Shown: one piece after another, positions 48,810-57,900 of the stretch
Layout: every line of letters begins with the position of its first letter
Position numbering within the stretch: the first letter of the stretch is position 1
IMG/VR virus record: IMGVR_UViG_3300031963_000066
Coordinates: 1 to 64,000 of that record
Origin: a virus
Strand: one strand, 5' to 3'
DNA: 64,000 nt
Notes under the pieces: model-generated
Told to the model about the DNA's origin: nothing
Seen by the model: only the letters and a program-made list of their open reading frames with translations
The model's database searches: none
Translations under genes and position numbers: made by a program

Positions 48810-49430
48810 TCAACTAAAGGCGATTGTAAATGCAACAATGTCGGCGTTTACATCTAGTGCGGTCGTTCCTGTATTTGCCTTGGCATAGGCAGCATTCGCA
48901 TGAGCAAAGGCCGCATTAGCAGATGCAGATGTAATGTTTTGTGATGCATATGCCGAATTGGCCGTTAGGAAAGCACTATTAGCAAAAGAACCGGAAGAAT
49001 TGGCTGCATCATATGCGTTGTTGGCCTGTGTTCTGACCCAAGCATCACCACCAGTATTTGCTGTATTATATGCCGCATTGGCATGACTAAATGCCGCATT
49101 GGCTCTATCAAACGCAGGACCAGGATCACTTCCACCAGACACTGATGCATTAATTGTGATTGTTTTTGTGGTTGTATTGGTACCGATGGTGATATTATCA
49201 CCAGCAACAAAAGAGAGTGTGTCGGAACCACTAGTGGCCAATATTAAAGAACTATTGGCATTAATTGTGTCGAAAGAGAATTGGTTGGTGATATAGGATG
49301 TACCACCAAGACTGTTTTTGTAATACAGTTTACCATCGGCATAGTTAAGCGCCAACTCACCATTAGCTAGGCCTGTTGGTGTGTTTCCTGTGACGCCTGA
49401 TTTTTTTAACCGTATTGCTGTATTTGACAT
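48810..49430 (-). CDS. Short tail fibre-type protein with heptads
   Basis: A 206-residue protein. The N-terminal attachment module IRLKKSGVTGNTPTGLANGELALNYADGKLYYKN (6-39, given in part: LANGELALNYADGKLYYKN) is shared with the fibres starting at 52092 and 52378. A beta segment with DNITIGTNTTTKTITI follows. Residues 105-190 are Ala/Asn heptads. The C-terminus VNADIVAFTIAFS is like that of the 45918 protein (LSKAIAMSIVFGF). Confidence 0.75.
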   Translation of the reverse strand: MSNTAIRLKKSGVTGNTPTGLANGELALNYADGKLYYKNSLGGTSYITNQFSFDTINANSSLILATSGSDTLSFVAGDNITIGTNTTTKTITINASVSGGSDPGPAFDRANAAFSHANAAYNTANTGGDAWVRTQANNAYDAANSSGSFANSAFLTANSAYASQNITSASANAAFAHANAAYAKANTGTTALDVNADIVAFTIAFS

Positions 49431-49434
49431 TTAC

Positions 49435-50124
49435 TTAGAACGTTCCGCCATCCTTGATTGGGCCATCAGTACCAATTAAACCTGTTAGGGTTGTTGGTAC
49501 CACTTCTTTATTTAGCTCATCAATTTTTTTTCTTTTGGAAGGAGGTAGTTGTAAGTAATCAATTTTAGCAAGTAATTCGTCTATCTTGTTGTTGTATTCA
49601 CTTTTTTCAGTTTCATGTTTCTGAATCAAACTATTAACATTATTTTCATATTGTACATTTAAAGCATTCATTTTAACTTCAAATTCTGAACGAACCTGAT
49701 TAGTTTCTTCTCTTGCTCTAACTAATTCACCTTTAAATGTTTCCACATGAGTGGCTTGATTCTTAACACTATCATAGTCACGAAATTTAGTAATCAATTC
49801 ATCAATTTCGGTTCGATGTTTACTGTTTAAGTTGTTAACATCTGCACTTAATTTTGTTACAAGTTTTTCACTTTCAGATAATTTATTTTCCAATTCTTGA
49901 ACAGCCTTACTTTGATTTGATTCACTGTTTTCTTTCAAATCTTGAATTGTTTTTTGCAACTCAAGATTTGATTTTACTAACGCATCAATCTTTTCAGACT
50001 GTTCTTTCACAACTTCATCAGTTATTTTCGCATTCGCTTGCATTGAGATATTTCGAATAACACAATCTGTCATTGTGCTTGTCAAAGTCTCAACATAATA
50101 ATTTAAATACTTCTCATTTGCCAT
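49435..50124 (-). CDS. Coiled-coil virion-region protein with GGTF tail
   Basis: A 229-residue, mostly alpha-helical protein. A long coiled coil with Glu/Lys-rich heptads spans about 35-195, then comes SKRKKIDEL. The C-terminus reads PIKDGGTF. The same tail type ends the two next upstream fibre genes (DGGQF, DGGTF), which suggests a common docking peptide. No enzyme motif. It may be a fibre connector or assembly factor. Confidence 0.7.
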   Translation of the reverse strand: MANEKYLNYYVETLTSTMTDCVIRNISMQANAKITDEVVKEQSEKIDALVKSNLELQKTIQDLKENSESNQSKAVQELENKLSESEKLVTKLSADVNNLNSKHRTEIDELITKFRDYDSVKNQATHVETFKGELVRAREETNQVRSEFEVKMNALNVQYENNVNSLIQKHETEKSEYNNKIDELLAKIDYLQLPPSKRKKIDELNKEVVPTTLTGLIGTDGPIKDGGTF

Positions 50125-50169
50125 TTCAAACTCCTATCATAAAAAAATCTATTACATTATATAGTCAGC

Positions 50170-52092
50170 TTAGAATTGTCCTCCGTCTATTGCTGATGAC
50201 CACACTGGTACACCTGCATCTGTGACTGTAAGAATTTGATTAGACCATGTTTGGTCTGCTGAACCGGATGCAGCTGTAACAGCCAACGCATTTGTTCCAT
50301 CACCGTATACGATACCTTTTGCGGTGAATGTTGCGGCACCTGTACCACCTTGAGCAACAGTCAAACCAGAAATGTCTGCCGCAGTTGCTGCTGTTACACG
50401 ACCGTAAGCATCAACAGTCAATGAGGTGATTGTTTTTGCAGCACCCAATGTGCCTGTCAATGAATAACCAGCATTAGCGATTGATTGAATTGCACCAGAA
50501 CCATTACCAATCAACATTAGGCCACTAGTGAATGTTGATACACCAGTACCACCTTGTGTAACTGTTAGACCAGAAATATCTGCGGCTGTTGCAGCTGATA
50601 CACGACCATATTCATCTACAGTCAACGATGTGATTGTTTTAGATGCACTTAATGAACCAGTTAATGTGTAAGTAACATTTGCAAGTTCTGACAAAGCGCC
50701 TGTACCATTACCAATAACAACTTTACCTGAAGTAAAAGTAGATTTACCTGTACCACCTTGGTCAACATTTAGACCAGCAATTGCTTGGAATGTTGCAGCA
50801 GTTGTTCTGCCATATGAGTCAACAGTTACAGAAGTAATGGTGTTATTTTGTGCACCAGCACCTGTTGCAGTGAATGTACTGTTAGCAAGTACTTTTAGTG
50901 AATCGGTACCATCACCAATAACAATACCACCAGCAGTGAATGAACTTGCACCAGTACCACCGTTAGGTACTGTTAAGTCATCAGTTAGTGTTAATGATTT
51001 AAGTGTTGTTGCACCAGCAACATTCAAGGTACCAACTTGTAATACTGCTGCATTTGCCCATTGTGAAATCAAATTAGATTTCAAGTTTGCTTGGCGGAAG
51101 CTTCCATCTGCAACGTTGATAACGTTACCTGTTGGTTCTATGTTGTAGTTGTCAAACAAATAGAAGAAACCATCACCTGCGTGGCGGAACAAACCGGCAT
51201 GTCGGTCTGCACCATCATTGTAATGGCCGTAGAAACCAATATCGACTGCATCTGATGCATTGTTTTTACCAAGTGCAATCAAGGAGTCTTCGACAGTAAG
51301 TGTTTCAACGTTGTATGTTGTTGATGTACCTAAGATGGACAAGTTACCACTGATGATAATGTTACCATCAATTGTTTGTGTTAAACTAGCAGTATTTGCA
51401 CGAACGACCGTGTTATCAACGTCAATAGTAACTGTATTATCTGTTACAGTTGATGTAAGGCCTGCACCGCCAGAAATTGTAAATGTGTCGGTTGCTAGAT
51501 TAACAACATCAGCTGTACCAGAATCAGCTGCAACAGTCAATGCAGTTGAGATTGTTGACGAATTTGCAATCGTCATAACACGGCCGTTTGCAGCTACCTG
51601 GATGATAGGTATAACTGTTGAACCACCGTAGAAACCAGGAGTAAGACCAGAAATTGAATTTAGTGCAGCACTTAATGTTGCGTTTGCAGTACCATTAAAC
51701 AACTGTGCAGATGCGGTAATGTCACCACCAGTAACATCAATATATCTGTCTGTTTGGAATTGAGTTGCAGAGTTTGCGTTACCTGAGAAAAAGGTAGTAC
51801 TTAATGTACCGCCATCAGAGAAACTAAGACTTCTAACGTTTGCATGACCAACAGCAATATTACCTGTTACACTTCGTTGAACAAGTGTGCCTCCAGTATT
51901 TGAACTGGTTGCAGCATCAATTGTTGATGTGTAGTATTGTCCACCAATATTAACAACACCTGTACCAGCAGGTGAGCCAATAAACATGGTATTGGATTGA
52001 TATGAATAAGCTAATTCACCCGCTTGTAGACTGGCTGGTACGCCTGTGGTAAGGGAACGTCTAATTCTTAGTGTTGTATTTGCGCCTGCCAT
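50170..52092 (-). CDS. Tail fibre protein with GGTG repeats
   Basis: A 640-residue fibre. The N-terminal module LRIRRSLTTGVPASLQAGELAYSYQSNTMFIGSPAG (7-42, in part: LQAGELAYSYQSNTMFIG) anchors it. The middle has DIGFYGHYNDGADRHAGLFRHAGDGFFYLFDNYN (in part). From about 375, four or more units of some 60 residues repeat 'GGTGxSTFTSGxVxIGNGTGAL', 'TYTLTGSL', 'KTITSLTVDxYGRVTAAT'. The tail is SSAIDGGQF. A trimeric beta shaft is expected. It has its own late box. Confidence 0.82.
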   Translation of the reverse strand: MAGANTTLRIRRSLTTGVPASLQAGELAYSYQSNTMFIGSPAGTGVVNIGGQYYTSTIDAATSSNTGGTLVQRSVTGNIAVGHANVRSLSFSDGGTLSTTFFSGNANSATQFQTDRYIDVTGGDITASAQLFNGTANATLSAALNSISGLTPGFYGGSTVIPIIQVAANGRVMTIANSSTISTALTVAADSGTADVVNLATDTFTISGGAGLTSTVTDNTVTIDVDNTVVRANTASLTQTIDGNIIISGNLSILGTSTTYNVETLTVEDSLIALGKNNASDAVDIGFYGHYNDGADRHAGLFRHAGDGFFYLFDNYNIEPTGNVINVADGSFRQANLKSNLISQWANAAVLQVGTLNVAGATTLKSLTLTDDLTVPNGGTGASSFTAGGIVIGDGTDSLKVLANSTFTATGAGAQNNTITSVTVDSYGRTTAATFQAIAGLNVDQGGTGKSTFTSGKVVIGNGTGALSELANVTYTLTGSLSASKTITSLTVDEYGRVSAATAADISGLTVTQGGTGVSTFTSGLMLIGNGSGAIQSIANAGYSLTGTLGAAKTITSLTVDAYGRVTAATAADISGLTVAQGGTGAATFTAKGIVYGDGTNALAVTAASGSADQTWSNQILTVTDAGVPVWSSAIDGGQF

Positions 52093-52135
52093 GTTGTTAT
52101 CCTTTTTATGTTAAATGGATTTAAATCCTATGATC

Positions 52136-52143
52136 TATTTATT
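52136..52143 (-). promoter_or_regulatory. Late promoter
   Basis: AATAAATA at the stop of the 52142-52378 gene, 44 bases before the fibre ATG at 52092. A GGATTTAAATCC palindrome lies in the leader. Confidence 0.7.
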
Positions 52144-52378
52144 AAAATGTGCCACCGTCAAAGTCGCTAACCGTATTTAAAATAGTATTACTAATATATT
52201 CTGATCCACCAATGCTAATGATATTGTTGGTCCACAATTGACTTTCCACATTTAATGTGGAACTACCAATAAAAAGTGTATTGGAAAGAAAAGAGTAAGC
52301 TAATTCTCCGTCTGCTAGATTGCCAGGTGCCGTGTTCGCATATGAACGGAGAATCTGTATTGTTGTATTAGATGCCAT
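52142..52378 (-). CDS. Short fibre-anchor protein
   Basis: A 78-residue protein consisting only of the fibre N-terminal module (IQILRSYANTAPGNLADGELAYSFLSNTLFIGSS in part: LADGELAYSFLSNTLFIG), a short linker and the tail SDFDGGTF. It looks like a mini-version of the 640-residue fibre downstream, with its shaft removed. It could be a stand-alone connector or the remnant of an ancestral fibre duplication. Confidence 0.7.
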   Translation of the reverse strand: MASNTTIQILRSYANTAPGNLADGELAYSFLSNTLFIGSSTLNVESQLWTNNIISIGGSEYISNTILNTVSDFDGGTF

Positions 52379-52912
52379 TTAGAAGAACCCTGAATCAGCA
52401 CCTTGGAAAGCCAAATAAGTTACTGAATTTGCTACTGCGGCCTGAATTGCTGCATCTGAAATTACACCACCAACTGTTTGAACAGGCGCAAAACCACCAA
52501 CCGGTGATACCACAATCGCAATCGGATTAGGATTAATGTCTGTTGGCGCAGCTGCAAATGAAATTGCACCAGTTGTCGATTCAGCTTTGATCTGTGTTCC
52601 GTCCAAGTCAATTGTATTACCACTTAGATATAGACTTCGGAATTTATTTGTTCTACTGCCAAGGTCAAACGCTCTGGAAGATGTTGGTAATAGATTTCCG
52701 TGTACAGGAGTGTCGGTACCAAGGCCTCTGGCAGAAAATGTTTTGGTTTGTGAGTTATAGACAATTACATCACCAGTGTTTGCGCCTTCCAAAGAAAGGT
52801 CAGTCAAACTCCTAAGTGTCTTTGTACCATAGGAAAGTGTTTGTACCTTAGTTTTTTGGCCTTCAACTCTAACTTTTACGGTTGCAGGTTGTCTGACGGT
52901 TACCGTTGGCAT
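52379..52912 (-). CDS. Virion structural protein, fibre-like
   Basis: A 177-residue protein starting MPTVTVRQPATVKVRVEG. DVIVYNSQTKTFSAR (about 48-62) and AFDLGSRTNKFRSLYLSGNTIDLDGTQI (about 81-108, in part) are the 'LGS....FRDLYLSG' elements of phage fibre and baseplate proteins. It ends GADSGFF. A baseplate-proximal fibre or wedge component is likely. Its stop abuts the mini-fibre gene. Confidence 0.7.
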   Translation of the reverse strand: MPTVTVRQPATVKVRVEGQKTKVQTLSYGTKTLRSLTDLSLEGANTGDVIVYNSQTKTFSARGLGTDTPVHGNLLPTSSRAFDLGSRTNKFRSLYLSGNTIDLDGTQIKAESTTGAISFAAAPTDINPNPIAIVVSPVGGFAPVQTVGGVISDAAIQAAVANSVTYLAFQGADSGFF

Positions 52913-52921
52913 ATTATTCCT

Positions 52922-53263
52922 TTAAAATACTGTAACTTGGGGTAAGACGTTCACAACTCCCTCTAAAACCCGTATGACTGTGTTTGAAGAATCTTTGATA
53001 ATCACATCATACACATAACGGCCAGCAGAAATATTTGCCGTGTTTGCATAAGGTAAAGACAATATTATAATGCCTTCTGTTGGATCATTAACTGTTATTA
53101 CAAAATTAGCGGTTGTGCTACTAGAATAATATGATTTTTTCATGGCAGCTTTTACTTGGCTACCAGTTAGAGTAAAAGGTGAACCATCAGCTTGATCCAA
53201 TGTGATGGATGTACTAAAGTTTGAACCTTGTTCTAGAAATAATTCTTGGTAACCAGCTGGCAT
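52922..53263 (-). CDS. Small virion protein with Ig-like fold
   Basis: A 113-residue beta protein starting MPAGYQELFLEQGSNFSTSITLDQADGSPF. The order 'L.QG..F...I.L....G.P..LTG..V.A.M', then LSLPYANTANISAGRYVYDVII, is familiar from phage baseplate-region beta proteins. The ribosome site is GGGG, held in a small hairpin beside a perfect late box (53271-53291). Confidence 0.7.
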   Translation of the reverse strand: MPAGYQELFLEQGSNFSTSITLDQADGSPFTLTGSQVKAAMKKSYYSSSTTANFVITVNDPTEGIIILSLPYANTANISAGRYVYDVIIKDSSNTVIRVLEGVVNVLPQVTVF

Positions 53264-53270
53264 TGTTTAA

Positions 53271-53291
53271 CCCCTTTTGGAGGTATTTATA
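53271..53291 (-). promoter_or_regulatory. Late box plus Shine-Dalgarno hairpin
   Basis: A perfect TATAAATA (53284-53291) is followed by CCTC (53280-53283), which can pair with GGGG (53271-53274), the ribosome site of the gene starting at 53263. The late start (near 53278) is in the loop, so late RNA would lack the left arm. Apart from this, 53292-53387 holds only AT-rich sequence with an imperfect AAATTCGAATTT-type palindrome. Confidence 0.55.
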
Positions 53292-53387
53292 CTCAAAGGA
53301 AATGGTAAAAAGTAAATTCGCTTTTTGGACTTTTGAATCTGTCGGAGAAAATTCTCGGGCCGGAACGCAAAAATTCGAAATTTGTTG

Positions 53388-54620
53388 TTAAATATTATTT
53401 TTCAATTCTTTTACTTCTGCACGTAGTTCTTTAATACCCTCAATCAATAATGGAATTAACTTTTCATAGCGTACTGTTAAGTATTTCTCATCAATAGGTG
53501 CGGGTACAACAACTCCGCAATCAGGTAATTGATTTTGAACCTGTTGCGCTGATACACCAATTTGACGCTGTTTTTTATATCCAAGTGATACTGCTAATTC
53601 ATTTTCTTCGTAATAGAAACCGCTTAGTTCATCAATCTTGTCTAGTGCATTTTCAATTGCACCAAGTTTAGTTTTTAATCTGTCATCAGAATAATATGCA
53701 GTGATGTTATTGGTTGCACGAATTTCACCGTCAGTACCAGATGCCGGGGTGCCTATACCTAATCGTTTAAACTGTGGTGTATCACCTGTACCAATACCTT
53801 GGGGTGGTGAGTAGATAGCGGGGATGACGGGCCTTCCACTCAAATCTCCGTATGCTCCAGATGTTGCAACAGTTGCTAAACCAGAAACTGAACCGGCAGC
53901 AATTGCAATATTTGTTGCAGTTACAGATGTAACCCTACCTTTTGCATCGACATTGATTCTTGGAACCACTGAAGCTGTACCGAATAATCCGGTGTTAGTG
54001 CCAGCATTACTTAATCTAGCATCTGGTAATGTGCCTGAATCGATATTACTAGCATTTGTTGTATCTTTGGTTGCCGAGGCTGCAAATGTTGGATAACCAG
54101 TGATTTGAGAAGTTGCAATTTGTATTGCAACATTTGATGCTCCGGTGATTCTTCCTTTTGCATCTACTGTAACTTGACTGACGCTTGAAGCCGTACCATA
54201 TGTTGTTGCGCTTACACCAGAATCGGCCAATCTTGCTGCAGCCAATGTACCAGAACCAATATTACCAGCATTTGTTGTATCTGTGGTTGCCGATGTGGCT
54301 AATCCTGAAACTGCACTAGAAGCAATTGCAATTGTAATGTTGGCCACTCCAGTTGCTCTACCTTTTGCATCCACTATAATTCTTGGTACAATACTTGCAC
54401 TTCCATATGAACCTGATGTAGCACCAGTATCAGGCAACCTTGCATCAGCCAGTGTGCCACTAGTAATTTGAGATGTAGATATATCAATAGTAGTATTGGT
54501 GACACCAGTAATTCTACCTTGTGGATCAACAACTATAACTGGTATTGCGGCACCAGTACCATGTGTAGCCGCTACAACAGCCGTATTTTCTAGAACTGAT
54601 GGCGTAATCTTTGTTGTCAT
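53388..54620 (-). CDS. Tail fibre with C-terminal S74 chaperone
   Basis: A 410-residue protein. Residues 1-290 hold four repeats of about 60 residues built around 'DxxGRxTGVTN.TI.IA.S.ITSGTLADARLPD' and 'YGSASxVPRIxVDAKGR'. From about 300 comes a Peptidase_S74 intramolecular chaperone: YYSDDRLKTK, YYEENELA, KQRQIGVSAQQVQNQLP and a C-terminal helix ending KELRAEVKELKNN. In this family the Ser of the SDxRLK motif cuts the chaperone off after trimer folding. This is the clearest mature receptor-binding fibre in the window. Confidence 0.88.
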   Translation of the reverse strand: MTTKITPSVLENTAVVAATHGTGAAIPVIVVDPQGRITGVTNTTIDISTSQITSGTLADARLPDTGATSGSYGSASIVPRIIVDAKGRATGVANITIAIASSAVSGLATSATTDTTNAGNIGSGTLAAARLADSGVSATTYGTASSVSQVTVDAKGRITGASNVAIQIATSQITGYPTFAASATKDTTNASNIDSGTLPDARLSNAGTNTGLFGTASVVPRINVDAKGRVTSVTATNIAIAAGSVSGLATVATSGAYGDLSGRPVIPAIYSPPQGIGTGDTPQFKRLGIGTPASGTDGEIRATNNITAYYSDDRLKTKLGAIENALDKIDELSGFYYEENELAVSLGYKKQRQIGVSAQQVQNQLPDCGVVVPAPIDEKYLTVRYEKLIPLLIEGIKELRAEVKELKNNI

Positions 54621-54638
54621 TTATTTTGCCTTTTTATT

Positions 54639-54944
54639 TCATGCATTTTTGTTTTCATCCAACACATTTTCATAAAAATGTACATTTTCATTGGATTCAA
54701 AATTTATTTTTTGAGGATTAAATTTGTCAATTATTTGTTGATATAAAGGATGACTTGGTTCGACATTAATGATTTGAATAACGTCATTCGGTGTTATATT
54801 TTTTCCTTTTTCCAATTCATCCGCAACAATACGATCTTCAGGCAAAGCGTTTGCTTTAACATAGGCTCGTATAGTGTTATGTGGAAATTTCGAACTATGT
54901 TGAATATAATCTACTTGTAAAATTTTATTGATTGAAAGTGTCAT
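54639..54944 (-). CDS. Protein of unknown function between fibre genes
   Basis: A 101-residue soluble protein starting MTLSINKILQVDYIQHSSKFPHN. It has a mixed helix/strand profile, VADELEKGKNITPNDVIQIINVEP in the middle, and an Asn/Glu-rich tail. No family recognised. It is strongly AT-rich and lies between two fibre genes. A fibre assembly helper or a morphon insertion are both possible. Confidence 0.65.
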   Translation of the reverse strand: MTLSINKILQVDYIQHSSKFPHNTIRAYVKANALPEDRIVADELEKGKNITPNDVIQIINVEPSHPLYQQIIDKFNPQKINFESNENVHFYENVLDENKNA

Positions 54945-54976
54945 TTATTTTGCTCCATTAAAAATTAAGTTTCAAC

Positions 54977-57900
54977 TTATGTACCAACTTTATATGCCAT
55001 AAATCTCACACTACCTCCAGCATACCAATATCCTGCGGGCCCGCCGTTAGCATATGCTCTCCACTCATTATTAACGTCAGGTCCTATTTTATAAACATGT
55101 TTGTTTGTGGCACTTGGATTAGTTCCATCATTTCTCCAGCCAAGAACACTGTCCATATAATATCCTCTACCGGAAGCCGCATTGGCCTCCGTCATAAAAT
55201 GAGTACCTGCCCTAAAATAATCATTAGCAAATTTCATTGTAACTCTGACGTTATTACCTGCAGCTAGATAATATGGTGTTTTTTGGCTACCTAACGCCGC
55301 CCAAGTGGTGTCCTCGTTAGACCAATGCCAATAACCATAAGGTCCGTATGTTTGAAATGGTCTTGCTGCATAATAGACACTACCGTCAGCTGGCATATAA
55401 TTAACTGTATCATAATTTTGTGTTGTTAATTTAATTAATCTCCAAACATTATCAACAAGAACTTCAACGACCAACCATAGATAAGTGGTACCGCTTGCCC
55501 ACATACTGGAATTTAATCTTTGTCCTCGATAGAACATATCTGGTTCGGTTATGTTCCACCAACCTGCGCTAGGAATATTTAAATATTGAACCGTATTCCA
55601 ACCACCGCCGCCTGCGCCTGTACTAGTATAAGTAACACCACCAACTGATCCCATTCCAAACGATTCTGCATAAGTAAAGTATGCTGTGCCTTGAGTAACA
55701 TTTGATGCTGAACCAGCAGTTGTGGCGTATCCAGCATTTCCAGCACTTGATGCATATCCAGCATTTCCAGCATATCCAGCACTTCCAGCATAAGTGGCAT
55801 TTCCAGCACTTCCAGCATAACCAACACTCAACGATCCTGTTTGATATGAACGCAAGTAACTATCACTACCGTTTGTACCCCAAACTCTTGGTGGGTTGCT
55901 AGCATTATTTTCGTCACCATTACTTGAATTAATGTAACCTGTTTGTAAATAACCGCTTGCATCAGTTCTTACAATTTTGTTTGCTTCATTGTTTCTATTT
56001 GCATGTACATTTAATCCAGCAACAGTTGTTGAATTTCCAGCACTTGTAGCATAACCTGCACTTGTAGCAGAACCAGCACTTGTAGCATAAGAAACAGACT
56101 GTGAACCAATGTTGGTGCTGTTGATATATGTTACCCAGCCACCATAATTACCATTTTGTATATTTCTGGTTCTAAGTAAATTAGCATTGTCTTCCCAACC
56201 CCATGCAACCTGAACACCCCATAAATTAGATGCATTTGTGTGGCGCATGTTCTGTTGGAACCACCAACTTCCACCTGGACCACCAGTTGAGCTTCCTGAT
56301 GAAGTATCACCACGAAGAACTGTACTTCCGGCCGGAGCGTGTGAGAAATCTGTATTCCAATTGGAATTGAAACCCATTGTTATGTTATTTGCATAAGTAG
56401 AATTCGTAGCAAATGCAGAAGTGATATTCCAATTTCCAGAAGCACCAGTGCCTGTTAATGTTGGTGCATACGAATTATAGTTACCAGAATCTAGTATAAC
56501 ATAAGAAGCGCCGCCTCGACTCCATCCGCCAGTTCTTAATTGGTTATCGGTACCAAGTCCAAAATTAATTGCATATAATCCAGGTCTGTGAAAAGACATG
56601 GCCGCAGCACCAGCGCCTTGTGATTGAACTTGTGGTCCTAAATGGCCAACATAAGAAACATCTTGGCCAGACACAGTATAACCTAAATCTCCAGCAGTAC
56701 TAATAAGATTATTAGCACTATCAGCAATTCCGTTAATATTCACACCTGTCAGTCTTTGGAATCCAGTTGCACGATTCAATGCAATAGAAGTTGTACCAAT
56801 AAAGTGTGATGAATTGCCTAGTATAGTACTTGAAATTGTACCACCAGATAATTTATCTGCATTTAATGATGTTAACCAAGCAGGATTTGCATAACTTCCT
56901 GTTGAATACAATCCATTTGTTACTGTACCTGCATTACCGGTTATACTGTGTGAGAATGTCCAATTAGAGTTTGCTAGATTGTGTACATATGATCCAGTTG
57001 CTAGTGAAGTATTTGCAGTAGCTTTGTCTATTGTTTGACCAATAACTTGACCAGTAAATGTGCCGCCAGTTTTTGGCATCTTACCAGATTCCAAACCATC
57101 AATTGCAGACTGAATGGTGCCTGTTGTAAGAGCACCTGTTGCTGGACCATATACAATGTTATTTGCAAAATATTCATATACTGCATAACCATCTACTTCG
57201 ATCAATATTTTATCATTATTAACTGGTGCAACAGTCATTGTTACTTTAGAAGTACCGGAATTTAAAGTGTACTCAGATTCCAATTGGCGAACACCATTAA
57301 TATATACTCTGACCTGGTTGGCTTGACTGAATGTTGGTGTCGTATATTGTGTTGTTGAACCATCTCCAGTATATGACAATCTATTTGATGTGATTCTGGT
57401 ACCAGGCTGTGTACCTGCACCACCTGCACCCGCAGCAGTCCAATAAAAGTTACCTGTACCACCAGTTGCAAGAACATAACCTGAAGTTCCACTTGCTGTA
57501 CCGGTAGCAGCTGCAACCAATGTATTGAAGGCTGATGCTGCCGATGTTGAACCAGTACCACCAGATGATGTTGACAAAGGAGTTCCTGTTACTGTCAATC
57601 CAGTAAATGATGGACTTGCGGTTGTTTGCAAATCTTGTGATGTACTAATTGCCAATGTGTTTGCAGTAACTGAATGTATTGCAATGCCGTTATTAGATGT
57701 TAAGGTTAATGATGCACTTGTTGGTGATATTGAACCTCTTGTTCCTTTAATCTCAGCAGTTGCAGCATTAGCTTTACCGAAAGCCGCATTAGCCTGTGCA
57801 AACGCAGGCGCAATTTGTGGAGCAACGTTGTTGGCCGAAGCAAAAGCAGAATTGGCATAAGATGATGCTGAGTTGGCAGCACCAAATGCACCGTTAGCAT

